Shown one piece after another: positions 17,675 through 24,963 of a DNA stretch of 64,000 bases. Below the pieces are notes generated by a model. That model was not told where the DNA came from. It searched no databases and saw nothing but the letters and a program-made list of their open reading frames with translations. This DNA comes from Sphingopyxis lindanitolerans (lineage in GTDB: Bacteria > Pseudomonadota > Alphaproteobacteria > Sphingomonadales > Sphingomonadaceae): NCBI RefSeq assembly GCF_002993885.1, contig NZ_CM009578.1:2998009-3062008 (forward strand), given 5' to 3'. The position numbers were made by a program, and so were the translations under genes. Position 1 is the first letter of the stretch. Each line of letters opens with the position of its first letter.

Positions 17675-18318
17675 CGGCTGGCAGGGCGTGCGGGGCTGAG
17701 GAAGTCGGCGGCGCTGAAGCCTTCGGGCGCCGCGACCTCGACGATCGGATCCTCGCGCGCGTCATATTCCATGCGCAGCGCGCGGGTGATCACCGCGTGC
17801 ATGTCGTAAAGGCAGGTGATGTAGGTGAATTCGAAAATCTGCTCATCGTCCCAGAAGCTCTTGAGCTTCTCGAATATCTCGAGCGGGACGCGCCCGCCCG
17901 CCTGGCTCAGGCAGTCGGCATAGGCGAGGACGGCGCGCTCCTGTTCGTCATAGCAATCGGCGACCTGCCAATAGGCGATGCCGGCAATCTTTTCCTCGCT
18001 GACGCCGAGGCCGCGCAGCGATTTGCAATGCTGCGAAAAGACGAACTGGCTGCCCTTGACCCAGCCGGCGCGGGTCTGGCCGAGCTCGCGCAGAACGGGA
18101 TCGATCTTGCGCGCCGGGTGGCGATAGACCGCGAAACCGTCGACGGCGTGCTTGAAGATGTCGGGCGCGAGCGCGAACACCGTCCACCAGTCGCCGGGGG
18201 TGCCGGTCGCGGTGCCCGGCTCGGCGACCGGGTCGCGATCGCCGAACAGGCGATTATAATAAGCGACGACGGTCTCGTCGGTGACTTCGGCGCGGGGAAC
18301 CTGGCGTAGGACGGGCAT
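17671..18318 (-). CDS. Carboxymuconolactone decarboxylase-family (AhpD-like) protein
   Basis: 215 residues of the all-helical CMD/AhpD fold. The diagnostic stretch is ELGQTRAGWVKGSQFVFSQHCKSLRGLGVSEEKI, with LAYADCLSQAGGRVP and FEFTYITCLYDMHAVITRAL following. The AhpD CxxC thiol pair is absent. The start at 18318 has AGGAG six bases upstream; an in-frame extension to 18450 is only the hairpin repeat. First gene of the CMD-SMP-30-GST-VOC unit. Many homologues of this longer type sit in catabolic clusters without an assigned reaction. Confidence 0.82.
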   Translation of the reverse strand: MPVLRQVPRAEVTDETVVAYYNRLFGDRDPVAEPGTATGTPGDWWTVFALAPDIFKHAVDGFAVYRHPARKIDPVLRELGQTRAGWVKGSQFVFSQHCKSLRGLGVSEEKIAGIAYWQVADCYDEQERAVLAYADCLSQAGGRVPLEIFEKLKSFWDDEQIFEFTYITCLYDMHAVITRALRMEYDAREDPIVEVAAPEGFSAADFLSPARPASR

Positions 18319-18357
18319 GGACTTACTCCTGAGAATTGATGAGGCGCTGACGATGGC

Positions 18358-18455
18358 CGTCATTGCGAGGAGCCGAAGGCGACGCGGCAATCTCCAGCCA
18401 TCGGCATTGCGCGAGGTCGATGGCTGGAGATTGCTTCGCTTCGCTCGCAATGACG
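18358..18455. repeat. Second copy of the CGTCATTGCGAG dyad repeat
   Basis: Same outer arms as 11715-11807; the left arm is degenerate (GAGCCGAAGGCGACGCGGC), while the right arm (GGAGATTGCTTCGCTTCGCT) is intact. It lies between the SnoaL-like gene and the CMD gene, both on the minus strand, and could end the MFS-SnoaL transcript. Confidence 0.75.
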
Positions 18456-18480
18456 GGCCTATTTGAACGGTGGGCAGGCA

Positions 18481-18876
18481 TCAGGCGTCAGCGAATTTGC
18501 GGAATTCGGCGACATGCGCCGAATCGAAATATTCGTCGAGCCGCGTGATCTTGCCATTCTCGACCTTGCAGATGATCGCGCAGGGCAGCCGGACGTCGCC
18601 GTCGTCGTGGACGCGCTTGCCCTTCAGCACATGCTGCTGGACGAAGCCGCCCGGAAAGGCGGTGAGCCGGCGGTCGGCATATTCGCGCTCCTTGATCCGC
18701 GCGACCATGCCGGTCAGCGTCTGCGCGGTCTGCGCAGGGGTGACGATCAGCTCGTCGGTGTTGTGCCAGATCTCGGCGTCGGGGGTGAAGCTGCTTTGCA
18801 TCGTCCCGATGTCGCCCGCTTCGATCGCGTCGAAAAAGCGTGTCGCCATCGCGCGGATATCGTCTTCGCTGTCCAT
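18481..18876 (-). CDS. SnoaL-like / NTF2-fold protein 1
   Basis: About 131 residues with the cone-shaped NTF2-like fold: N-terminal helix AMATRFFDAIEAGDIGTMQSSFTPDAEIWHN, then FPGGFVQQHVLKG and ITRLDEYFDSAHVAEFRKFA. The fold includes ketosteroid isomerases, polyketide cyclases and dehydratases, but there is no way to pick one here. ATGs at 18879 and 18876 are both close to AGGAGG; I used the second for spacing. It follows the MFS gene by about 50 bp on the same strand. Confidence 0.8.
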   Translation of the reverse strand: MDSEDDIRAMATRFFDAIEAGDIGTMQSSFTPDAEIWHNTDELIVTPAQTAQTLTGMVARIKEREYADRRLTAFPGGFVQQHVLKGKRVHDDGDVRLPCAIICKVENGKITRLDEYFDSAHVAEFRKFADA

Positions 18877-18894
18877 CATCCTCTCCTCTCGCTC

Positions 18895-18942
18895 ATTCGG
18901 CAAAATCCCCTATTCGGCAAAATCCCCTATTCGGCAAAATCC
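18895..18942. repeat. 17-bp tandem repeat at the MFS stop codon
   Basis: ATTCGGCAAAATCCCCT occurs twice in full and a third time for 14 bases. On the minus strand each unit encodes Asp-Phe-Ala-Glu then a stop, so the end of the MFS gene has been duplicated beyond its own stop. Confidence 0.85.
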
Positions 18943-20222
18943 TTGTCCAGGTGGCGCGTCATCGCGAACTGGGCGATCCCGGCGGCGACGGCGAAGGGGA
19001 TGATCGCCATCAAGGCCCAACGCAGGCTTTCGTCGCCATATTCGGGTTTCAGCGCGTCGCTGATCATGCCGACGAACAGCGGGCCGAGCCCCAGGCCGAC
19101 GATGTTGAACATCAGCATCAGGACGGCGGAGGCGGTGGCGCGCGAGCGCGGCGCGGTGAGATTCTGGACCAGCGCCAGCGCCGGGGCGACATAGACGATG
19201 CACGCGGCCATCGGGATCAGCATCAGCACGAGCGACCATTGCCAGCTATCGACGAGCAGCGCCGCGATGAAGGTCGGGACCAGCACCGCGGCGGCAATCG
19301 CGGGGATGGTGCCATAGGCGCGCGGCGACTGGCGCGCGGCGCGGCTGACCAGCCAGCCGCCGCCCAAAATGCCGATGCCGAAGGTGATGCCCGCGGCGGG
19401 CGCGAACCAGGTTGCCATGGCGCTGAGCGGCATGCCCTGGACGCGCATCAGGAAGGCGGGGATCCAGTTGAGCATGCCATAGCTGACGAAGGCCGCCATC
19501 CCGCTGCCGATCATCACCATGCGCAGCGAGCGGCGCTGCGCGAACATCGCGAGCGTCTGTCCGATCGGCAGCGCCGCATCGTCGGCCCCAGTCCGATCCA
19601 TCTGGCCCCGCGCCGGTTCGCGCACCAGCCAGATGAGCAACGGCGCGACGATCAGGCCGACGCCGCCGATGACCAGAAAGGCGCCGCGCCAGCCGATATG
19701 GGCAGCCGCCCACGCGCCGAAGGCGGCCCCGACGAAGACGCCGAAGGGGCCGTTGAGCGTGAACAGGCCGATGACCAGCGGCCGCTGCGCCGGCGGATAA
19801 TAGTCAGCGAGGACCGACAGCGACGGCGCGGTGCCGCCGGCCTCGCCCGCGCCGACTCCGAAGCGCATCGCCGCGAGCTGCCAGAAATTGGACACCATCC
19901 CGCAGGCGGCGGTGAACCCGCTCCACACGAGGCAGGCGATGCCGATCAGCTTGATCCGGTTCCAGCGGTCGGCGACCATCGCCATGGGAATCCCCATGGC
20001 AGCATAGAAAAGCGCGAAGGCAAGGCCGGTGAGCAGCCCGAACTGGGTGTCGCTGAACTGCATATCGGCGCGGATCGGTTCGACGAGGATCGACAGCAGC
20101 TGACGATCGACGAAGTTGATCGTGCCGACGAGGAAGAGCATCCCCAGCGCGACGTTACGGCGCAGCGCGAGGCCGCGGTCGGACGGTACGGCGTCCCGAT
20201 CGAGGATGGTGGCCTCCGTCAT
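18927..20222 (-). CDS. MFS transporter
   Basis: 431 residues with twelve predicted membrane helices, starting after about 20 cytoplasmic residues. The loop 2-3 signature is ALFYAAMGIPMAMVADRWNRIKLIGIA, and GAGEAGGTAPSLSVLADYYPPAQR is typical of the spinster/phthalate-permease-like MFS carriers of sphingomonads. It probably imports the island's growth substrate across the inner membrane, in concert with the divergently oriented TonB receptor region. Both a degenerate TTAG-N4-CTAA site and a GTCAA-N5-TTGAC palindrome lie within 80 bp upstream. Confidence 0.9.
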   Translation of the reverse strand: MTEATILDRDAVPSDRGLALRRNVALGMLFLVGTINFVDRQLLSILVEPIRADMQFSDTQFGLLTGLAFALFYAAMGIPMAMVADRWNRIKLIGIACLVWSGFTAACGMVSNFWQLAAMRFGVGAGEAGGTAPSLSVLADYYPPAQRPLVIGLFTLNGPFGVFVGAAFGAWAAAHIGWRGAFLVIGGVGLIVAPLLIWLVREPARGQMDRTGADDAALPIGQTLAMFAQRRSLRMVMIGSGMAAFVSYGMLNWIPAFLMRVQGMPLSAMATWFAPAAGITFGIGILGGGWLVSRAARQSPRAYGTIPAIAAAVLVPTFIAALLVDSWQWSLVLMLIPMAACIVYVAPALALVQNLTAPRSRATASAVLMLMFNIVGLGLGPLFVGMISDALKPEYGDESLRWALMAIIPFAVAAGIAQFAMTRHLDKDFAE

Positions 20223-20264
20223 GATGCTCCCTAAAATCAGCCGTTCTTCTTGTCGCGAAAATAC

Positions 20265-20276
20265 TTAGGTATTTAA
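20265..20276. promoter_or_regulatory. TTAG-N4-CTAA operator, site 6 (degenerate, MFS)
   Basis: TTAGGTATTTAA, preceded by ATAC, is the weakest copy (one mismatch in the palindrome arms, different spacer). On the minus strand it lies between a TTGACA (20289-20284) and the MFS start, at -10 distance. Confidence 0.45.
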
Positions 20277-20284
20277 GCTTATCT

Positions 20285-20299
20285 GTCAACGTAGTTTAC
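20285..20299. promoter_or_regulatory. GTCAA-N5-TTGAC palindrome, copy 2 (MFS promoter)
   Basis: GTCAACGTAGTTTAC, one mismatch in the right arm. Its complement supplies TTGACA, a consensus -35 for the MFS gene. Confidence 0.45.
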
Positions 20300-20341
20300 G
20301 GCTGGCGCGACACGAGCGATGCGCGTGCGGGGCGCGGGCAT

Positions 20342-20382
20342 AAGAAAAGCCCTCCTGTCCGGCGGGACAGAGGGGCTTTCTT
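20342..20382 (-). terminator. Terminator of the TonB receptor gene
   Basis: Strong stem (AGAAAGCCCCTCTGTCCC / GGACAGGAGGGCTTTTCT on the minus strand) with a GGC loop and a T-rich tail, about 45 bp past the receptor stop. Confidence 0.75.
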
Positions 20383-20424
20383 AGCAAAGGGCCAACGCCG
20401 GACGTCAAGCCCGGCGGCAGTGGA

Positions 20425-22776
20425 TCAGAAGCTGGCGCCGAGCGTCAGGCCAAAGGTCCGCGGCGCGCCATAGAAGCGCTGGTTAAAGAATTGGGCGGTC
20501 GGCGTATAGGCCGACACATAGGTCTTGTTGGTCAGATTCTTGCCCCAGAGCATCGCCCGGAACCGCGCATCGGCGCTTTCCCAGCCGATCGAACCATCGA
20601 CCAGCACGAAATCCCCGGTCCGTCCGCCCAGTTCGTTGGCGACCGACGAATAGAAGGTGCTGCGATATAGCGCCGCCGCACGGAACGACAGGCTGCCGGC
20701 GCTGCCGAGCGGCACGCTATAGTCGGCCGAAACCTGCGTCTGCCATTTGGGCGCGCGCACCAGCTTCAGGTTCGTGTGGTCGACATCGACCAGATAGGTG
20801 CCGTTCGGCAGCGTGGTGACGTCGCCGCAAGTGGACACCGGCACGGTCGGCGATGCCGACGGACCGTCGATGTCGGCACAAAAGTCGGTATATTTCGCGT
20901 CGAGATAGCCGACATTGGCCATCAGGCGGAAATTCTGCGTCGGTTTCAGCGTGGCTTCCAGCTCGAGCCCCTTGCTCGTCGCCGAACCGATGTTGAGCTG
21001 CGCCGTTTCCTGGCCCGATGCGACATTGGGATTGGGGAAGAAGACCCCGAATTCGAGCTGCTTGAACTTGGTGACGAAGCCGGTGAGGTTGAGGCGAAGC
21101 AGCCCGTCGAAGAAGTCGCCCTTGAAGCCGGCTTCGAACAGCTCCGACGTATTGTCCTCGGTCGGGCCCGCGGTGGACGGCGTCGCCGAGCGGGCGCCGA
21201 AGCCGCCACCCTTATAGCCCTGGCTATACCCGGCATAGACCATGACATCGTCGGTCAGGCGATAGTCGATCCCGCCCTTGAATGACATGCGGTCGCGATC
21301 ATAGCCAAGCTTGAACGCCTTGCCCGTCGCCAGATTGGTGTTGGCGATCGCTTCCATTTCGGCCAGCGACTTGACCGTCGCGCGCGTGGTGAAAAAGGCA
21401 GGCGACAACAGGGTGCCGACCGGGTCGCGGAAATAATCCTTCGATTCCCAGCTTTGGCGGACGCCGAAGGTGATGTTCAGCCGGTCGGTGATGCCATAGA
21501 TCGCCTGTCCGAACAGCGCCTTGGCCGTATTGCTCTGCGTCACGAAATCCTCGCTGCCGAATTTCACCGTCGGTGCGAGCAAGATGGGCAGCGTCGGGAA
21601 GGCCTGCGCCAGCTCGAAGCTCTGCTTCAGATAATAGCCGCCGAAGACGAGGTTGAGCCGCGACAGCGCGTCGTCCCGGTCCGAAAAATCGGATTGCAGG
21701 CGCAATTCCTGGCTGAACTGACGGTGCGATTGAACGCGGAATGTCGGGAAGAAAAAGACTTCCGACTGGTCGTAATCGCTGTCGTTGAAATCATCGGTTT
21801 CGATATAGCCGGTGATCGATTTGACCTGCACCGCGCCAAGGTCGAGCCCGATATTGCTGATGAAGCCGAGCTGGTCGGTGTCGTGATTGGTCGGGAAGTC
21901 GCGGCCGATGGTGAAGGCGCCGTCGTTCGGTTCCTCGAACCCGAAAACCTGCCACAACAGCTTGCTCCGGTCGGGAGCCGAGTCGCCGCCCGGCGCGCTC
22001 GAACGATCGCGGACCAGAAAGGCTTTCAGGTTGATGTCGAGATTGTCGGTCGGGGTAAAGACCACCGTGCCGCGCAGCGTCAGCCGGTCCTGCCCGCCGA
22101 TCTTCTTGCCGTTCAGGCGGTTGGTGAAGAAGCCGTCATAGGTTTCCTTGTTGAGGACCAGCCTTGCCGCCAGCACGTCGCGGATGATCGGCATGTCGAC
22201 TGCCGCGCGAGCATCCATGCGGCCGTAATTGCCGACGGTGACCTCGGCCTGCACGCCCCAGTCGCGGCCGGGGTTCTTGGTATAGGCGGCGATACCACCG
22301 GCGAGCGAATTCTTGCCGAACGAGGTGCCCTGCGGCCCGCGCAACACTTCGATCCGGTCGAGATCGAAGGTGTCGAGCATCGTCGCCACCGGCCGCGTGA
22401 CATAGACTCCGTCGATCGAAATGCCGACCGGGCTTTCCTCGGTCGATTCGATGCCTTGTGCGCCCAGGCCGCGAATGAAGATCGCCGCCGAGTTGGAGAA
22501 GGTCGCCACCGGCTGGATGCTGACGTTCGGGGTCGAGGGCGCAAGGTCGGTGATGTCGCGCGCCGCGATCTTGGCCAGCGTTTCCTCGCCAAAGGCCGAG
22601 ATGGCTTGCGGAACATCCTGCAGCGATTCATTCTTGAAGCGCGCGGTGACGATGATGTCGTTCGTATCGGTGGCGGTATCGGCCGGTGCGTCGGCCTGCG
22701 CCATCGCCGGTGCAGCGCTCGCCATCATCGCGATCGCCGCGACGCCGGACAGCAGAATCTGATTATGAGCCTTCAT
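20425..22776 (-). CDS. TonB-dependent outer-membrane receptor
   Basis: About 783 residues. A signal peptide (ILLSGVAAIAMMASAAPAMAQA) is followed by a TonB-box-like IIVTARF, a plug domain (VPQAISAFGEETL, IFIRGLG, DGVYVTRP, IEVLRGPQGTSFGKNSLAGGI) and a 22-strand barrel that ends in the outer-membrane Phe (LTLGASF). It is of the class that sphingomonads use widely for organic substrates, not only siderophores. ATG 22776 has GGGAGGG five bases upstream; a GTG at 22782 is possible. Divergent from the DUF3237 gene with both island motifs in the gap, so it is likely the uptake port for the pathway substrate. Confidence 0.92.
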   Translation of the reverse strand: MKAHNQILLSGVAAIAMMASAAPAMAQADAPADTATDTNDIIVTARFKNESLQDVPQAISAFGEETLAKIAARDITDLAPSTPNVSIQPVATFSNSAAIFIRGLGAQGIESTEESPVGISIDGVYVTRPVATMLDTFDLDRIEVLRGPQGTSFGKNSLAGGIAAYTKNPGRDWGVQAEVTVGNYGRMDARAAVDMPIIRDVLAARLVLNKETYDGFFTNRLNGKKIGGQDRLTLRGTVVFTPTDNLDINLKAFLVRDRSSAPGGDSAPDRSKLLWQVFGFEEPNDGAFTIGRDFPTNHDTDQLGFISNIGLDLGAVQVKSITGYIETDDFNDSDYDQSEVFFFPTFRVQSHRQFSQELRLQSDFSDRDDALSRLNLVFGGYYLKQSFELAQAFPTLPILLAPTVKFGSEDFVTQSNTAKALFGQAIYGITDRLNITFGVRQSWESKDYFRDPVGTLLSPAFFTTRATVKSLAEMEAIANTNLATGKAFKLGYDRDRMSFKGGIDYRLTDDVMVYAGYSQGYKGGGFGARSATPSTAGPTEDNTSELFEAGFKGDFFDGLLRLNLTGFVTKFKQLEFGVFFPNPNVASGQETAQLNIGSATSKGLELEATLKPTQNFRLMANVGYLDAKYTDFCADIDGPSASPTVPVSTCGDVTTLPNGTYLVDVDHTNLKLVRAPKWQTQVSADYSVPLGSAGSLSFRAAALYRSTFYSSVANELGGRTGDFVLVDGSIGWESADARFRAMLWGKNLTNKTYVSAYTPTAQFFNQRFYGAPRTFGLTLGASF

Positions 22777-22829
22777 GTTCACCCTCCCATTGAGTGTTGC
22801 GCGACGGCACCGAAAAGAGGATCGGATCC

Positions 22830-22844
22830 GTCAATCTGATTGAC
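22830..22844. promoter_or_regulatory. GTCAA-N5-TTGAC palindrome, copy 3
   Basis: GTCAATCTGATTGAC, the best copy: 7-bp arms around a central T. It is 2 bp from operator site 7 and contributes a TTGACC -35 to the plus-strand promoter. Confidence 0.5.
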
Positions 22845-22846
22845 CC

Positions 22847-22858
22847 TTAGTATACTAA
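22847..22858. promoter_or_regulatory. TTAG-N4-CTAA operator, site 7 (TonB receptor / DUF3237)
   Basis: A perfect TTAGTATACTAA. On the plus strand it sits in the spacer between TTGACC (-35) and TTATAC (-10); on the minus strand its TATACT can serve as a -10. Confidence 0.7.
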
Positions 22859-22901
22859 TGGTTTTATACTTGTCCATAGGCAGGAAAGAGGATTCGCCAT
22901 C

Positions 22902-23408
22902 ATGACCGAAGAAAATCAGCCGCAGGTTCCGCGGGCTCTCGCGAGCCGCCATCTTTGCACCGTCGAATTTGAGGTCGGGGGAGGTCTGGTCGCGATCGGC
23001 GCTTCGCCGTTCGGCGACCAGCGGCTCGGCTATATCTCCGGCGGGCGATTTTTCGGGCCGCGAATCAACGGCATCGTCTTGCCCGGCGGCGGCAATTGGT
23101 CGCGCAGCGGACGGCTTGGCGACACGGCGTCGGTCGGCACTTTCGATGCCCGCGCGGTGTGGCAGACCGACGACGGCGACCTTGTCTATCTGAGCTACAC
23201 CGGGCGCAGCATCATTCCCGACGATGTGCGCGCGACGTTCGCCGATCCCGCGGTGCCCGATGCCGACCCGTCGCGATATTATCTGCGAATCGCGCCGGTG
23301 TTCGAGACCGCGAGCGCCCGATATGGCTGGCTGAACGGCCTGCTCGCGGTCGGAGTCGGCGAACGCACCGCCTTCGGGGTCCGCCACGTCATCCATGAAG
23401 TGCTGTAG
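22902..23408 (+). CDS. DUF3237 family protein
   Basis: 168 residues. It matches the DUF3237 pattern by eye: LGYISGGRFFGPRINGIVLPGGGNWSRSG, a Thr/Asp-rich strand region DARAVWQTDDGDLVYLSYTGR, then RYYLRIAPVFETASARYGWLNGLLAVGVGER. The family is common in aromatic and polyketide-like catabolic clusters and has no agreed activity. It starts at ATG 22902 behind AAAGAGG. It is the first gene of a two-gene unit with GST 2 and is divergent from the TonB receptor. Confidence 0.8.
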   Translation: MTEENQPQVPRALASRHLCTVEFEVGGGLVAIGASPFGDQRLGYISGGRFFGPRINGIVLPGGGNWSRSGRLGDTASVGTFDARAVWQTDDGDLVYLSYTGRSIIPDDVRATFADPAVPDADPSRYYLRIAPVFETASARYGWLNGLLAVGVGERTAFGVRHVIHEVL

Positions 23409-23409
23409 G

Positions 23410-24135
23410 ATGATCGACCTTCATTATTCGGCGACCCCGAACGGGCAGAAGATCGCGATCCTGCTCGAGGAGATCGACGCGCCCTATCATGTCCTGTCCT
23501 ATGACATCTTCAACGGCGACCAGCTGACCGCCGCGTTCGGGCGCATCAACCCGAACCACAAGCTGCCTGCGATCGTCGACCGGGATCCGGCGGGCGGCGG
23601 CGCGCCGGTGACGGTCTTTGAATCGGGCGCGATCCTGCAATATCTGGCCGAGAAGAGCGGCCGCTTCCTCCCCGCATCGGGCGCCGCGCGCGCCGCGACG
23701 CTGTCGTGGCTGAACTGGCAGGTCGCGGGACTCGGCCCGATGGGCGGGCAGGCGAGCCATTTTCTGCGCTATGCCCCGGCGGGCCAGGATTATGCCGCCC
23801 ATCGCTATACGAAGGAGGTGACGCGCCTGCTCACCGTCCTCGAACGGCGACTGGACAAGAGCGTCTATGTCGCGGGCGACGATTATACCATCGCCGACAT
23901 GGCGATCTGGCCCGGCCGTGCCTCGGCCTTCGTCATGGGGATGGGGCTGGACGACTGGCCCGCGACGCGCGCCTGGTTCGAACGCATCCGCGAACGCCCC
24001 GCGGTCGCGCGCGCGATGAGCCGCGAAGATATGAAGGCGCCGGCGAAATATATCGGGCGGCACCAGACGCTGGGCGAGCAGGAATGGTCGAACATGTTCG
24101 GCGATGCGAACCATGCCGCGGTGACGGGGGATTGA
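23410..24135 (+). CDS. Glutathione S-transferase 2 (YghU/Ure2-like)
   Basis: 241 residues. The N-terminal MIDLHYSATPNGQKIAILLEEI and INPNHKLPAIVD with FESGAILQYLAEKSGRFLP form the thioredoxin-like glutathione site; the helical domain has VAGDDYTIADMAIWPG. The NxKxP and TPNG motifs resemble the nu-class (YghU, YfcG) GSTs, which act on disulfides and electrophiles. The start at 23410 follows the DUF3237 stop by one base, so the pair is translationally linked. Closely similar in layout to GST 3, the next gene, on the opposite strand. Confidence 0.88.
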   Translation: MIDLHYSATPNGQKIAILLEEIDAPYHVLSYDIFNGDQLTAAFGRINPNHKLPAIVDRDPAGGGAPVTVFESGAILQYLAEKSGRFLPASGAARAATLSWLNWQVAGLGPMGGQASHFLRYAPAGQDYAAHRYTKEVTRLLTVLERRLDKSVYVAGDDYTIADMAIWPGRASAFVMGMGLDDWPATRAWFERIRERPAVARAMSREDMKAPAKYIGRHQTLGEQEWSNMFGDANHAAVTGD

Positions 24136-24170
24136 GGCGGAGGTCGCGACCGGGAGCGGCCGTTTGTTCT

Positions 24171-24192
24171 CCCCTCCCGCACGCGGGAGGGG
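24171..24192. terminator. Bidirectional terminator hairpin
   Basis: CCCCTCCCGCACGCGGGAGGGG between the convergent GST 2 and GST 3 genes; same design as 12525-12546. Confidence 0.6.
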
Positions 24193-24254
24193 ACATCAAC
24201 GCCATCCTTCAAAGATCGCGCTCCATCCCGACGCAGCGCCCGCCCGGCCGCACC

Positions 24255-24959
24255 CTATCGCTTCGCATGCTGGCGGTCGCCCCACAGGATCGCGCGATGG
24301 TCGTCGTTGAAGCCGGTCAGTCCGCCCTCGATCGTCTCGGCGCGCGCGGTGCCGACCTGCATCCCTTCGGCGACCGCGGGCCGCGCGAGCATCGCGGCGC
24401 CCCAGCGCTCGACATTTGGAAAGCGCCCCGCCTTGTCGATCAACGAACGGCGAAGATAGGGCAGGGTCGCCATGTCGGCGATGGTATAATCGTCGCCCGC
24501 CAGCCACTCGGCCTCGCCCAGCCTTTTGTCGAGCACCATCATCAGCCGGTCGACCTCGCGGCCATAGCGTTCGATCGCATAGGGATGGCGGTCCTTGGCA
24601 TAATGGGTGAAATGCGCCTCCTGCCCGAACATCGGGCCGATACCCGACACCTGAAACATCAGCCATTGCCAGCAGATCGCGCGCTTCACCGGGTCTTCGG
24701 GGAGGAAACGGCCGGTCTTCTGCGCGAGATAGAGCAGGATCGCCCCCGTCTCCCACAGCACGAAACCCGGCCCTTCGGGGCCTTCGTCGTCGACGATCAC
24801 CGGGGTTTTGTTGTTCGGATTGAGCGCGAGGAATTCGGGCGTGAGCTGTTCGCCGGCGAGGATATCGACGGGTTCGAGCCGCCATGCGAGCCCCATTTCG
24901 AGCAGCGCGATCGCGATCTTGCGCGCGTTCGGGGTCGGGCCGCCATAGAGGGTGATCAT
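24255..24959 (-). CDS. Glutathione S-transferase 3 (nu-class-like)
   Basis: 234 residues: MITLYGGPTPNARKIAIALLEMG, NPNNKTPVIVDDEGPEGPG, WETGAILLYLAQKTGRFLP and LAGDDYTIADMATLPYLRR. It is similar in plan to GST 2 and probably a paralogue. It begins 4 bp after the CaiB stop (ATG 24959), so it is co-transcribed with the CoA-transferase. A GST directly coupled to a CaiB-type CoA-transferase recalls pathways that open an epoxide with glutathione and later handle the adduct as a CoA ester; that comparison is inference. Confidence 0.88.
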   Translation of the reverse strand: MITLYGGPTPNARKIAIALLEMGLAWRLEPVDILAGEQLTPEFLALNPNNKTPVIVDDEGPEGPGFVLWETGAILLYLAQKTGRFLPEDPVKRAICWQWLMFQVSGIGPMFGQEAHFTHYAKDRHPYAIERYGREVDRLMMVLDKRLGEAEWLAGDDYTIADMATLPYLRRSLIDKAGRFPNVERWGAAMLARPAVAEGMQVGTARAETIEGGLTGFNDDHRAILWGDRQHAKR

Positions 24960-24963
24960 CGCC

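Noticed and set aside
18895..18942. Possible CRISPR start from three direct repeats
   Set aside because: Units are contiguous with no spacers and coincide with the MFS 3' end.
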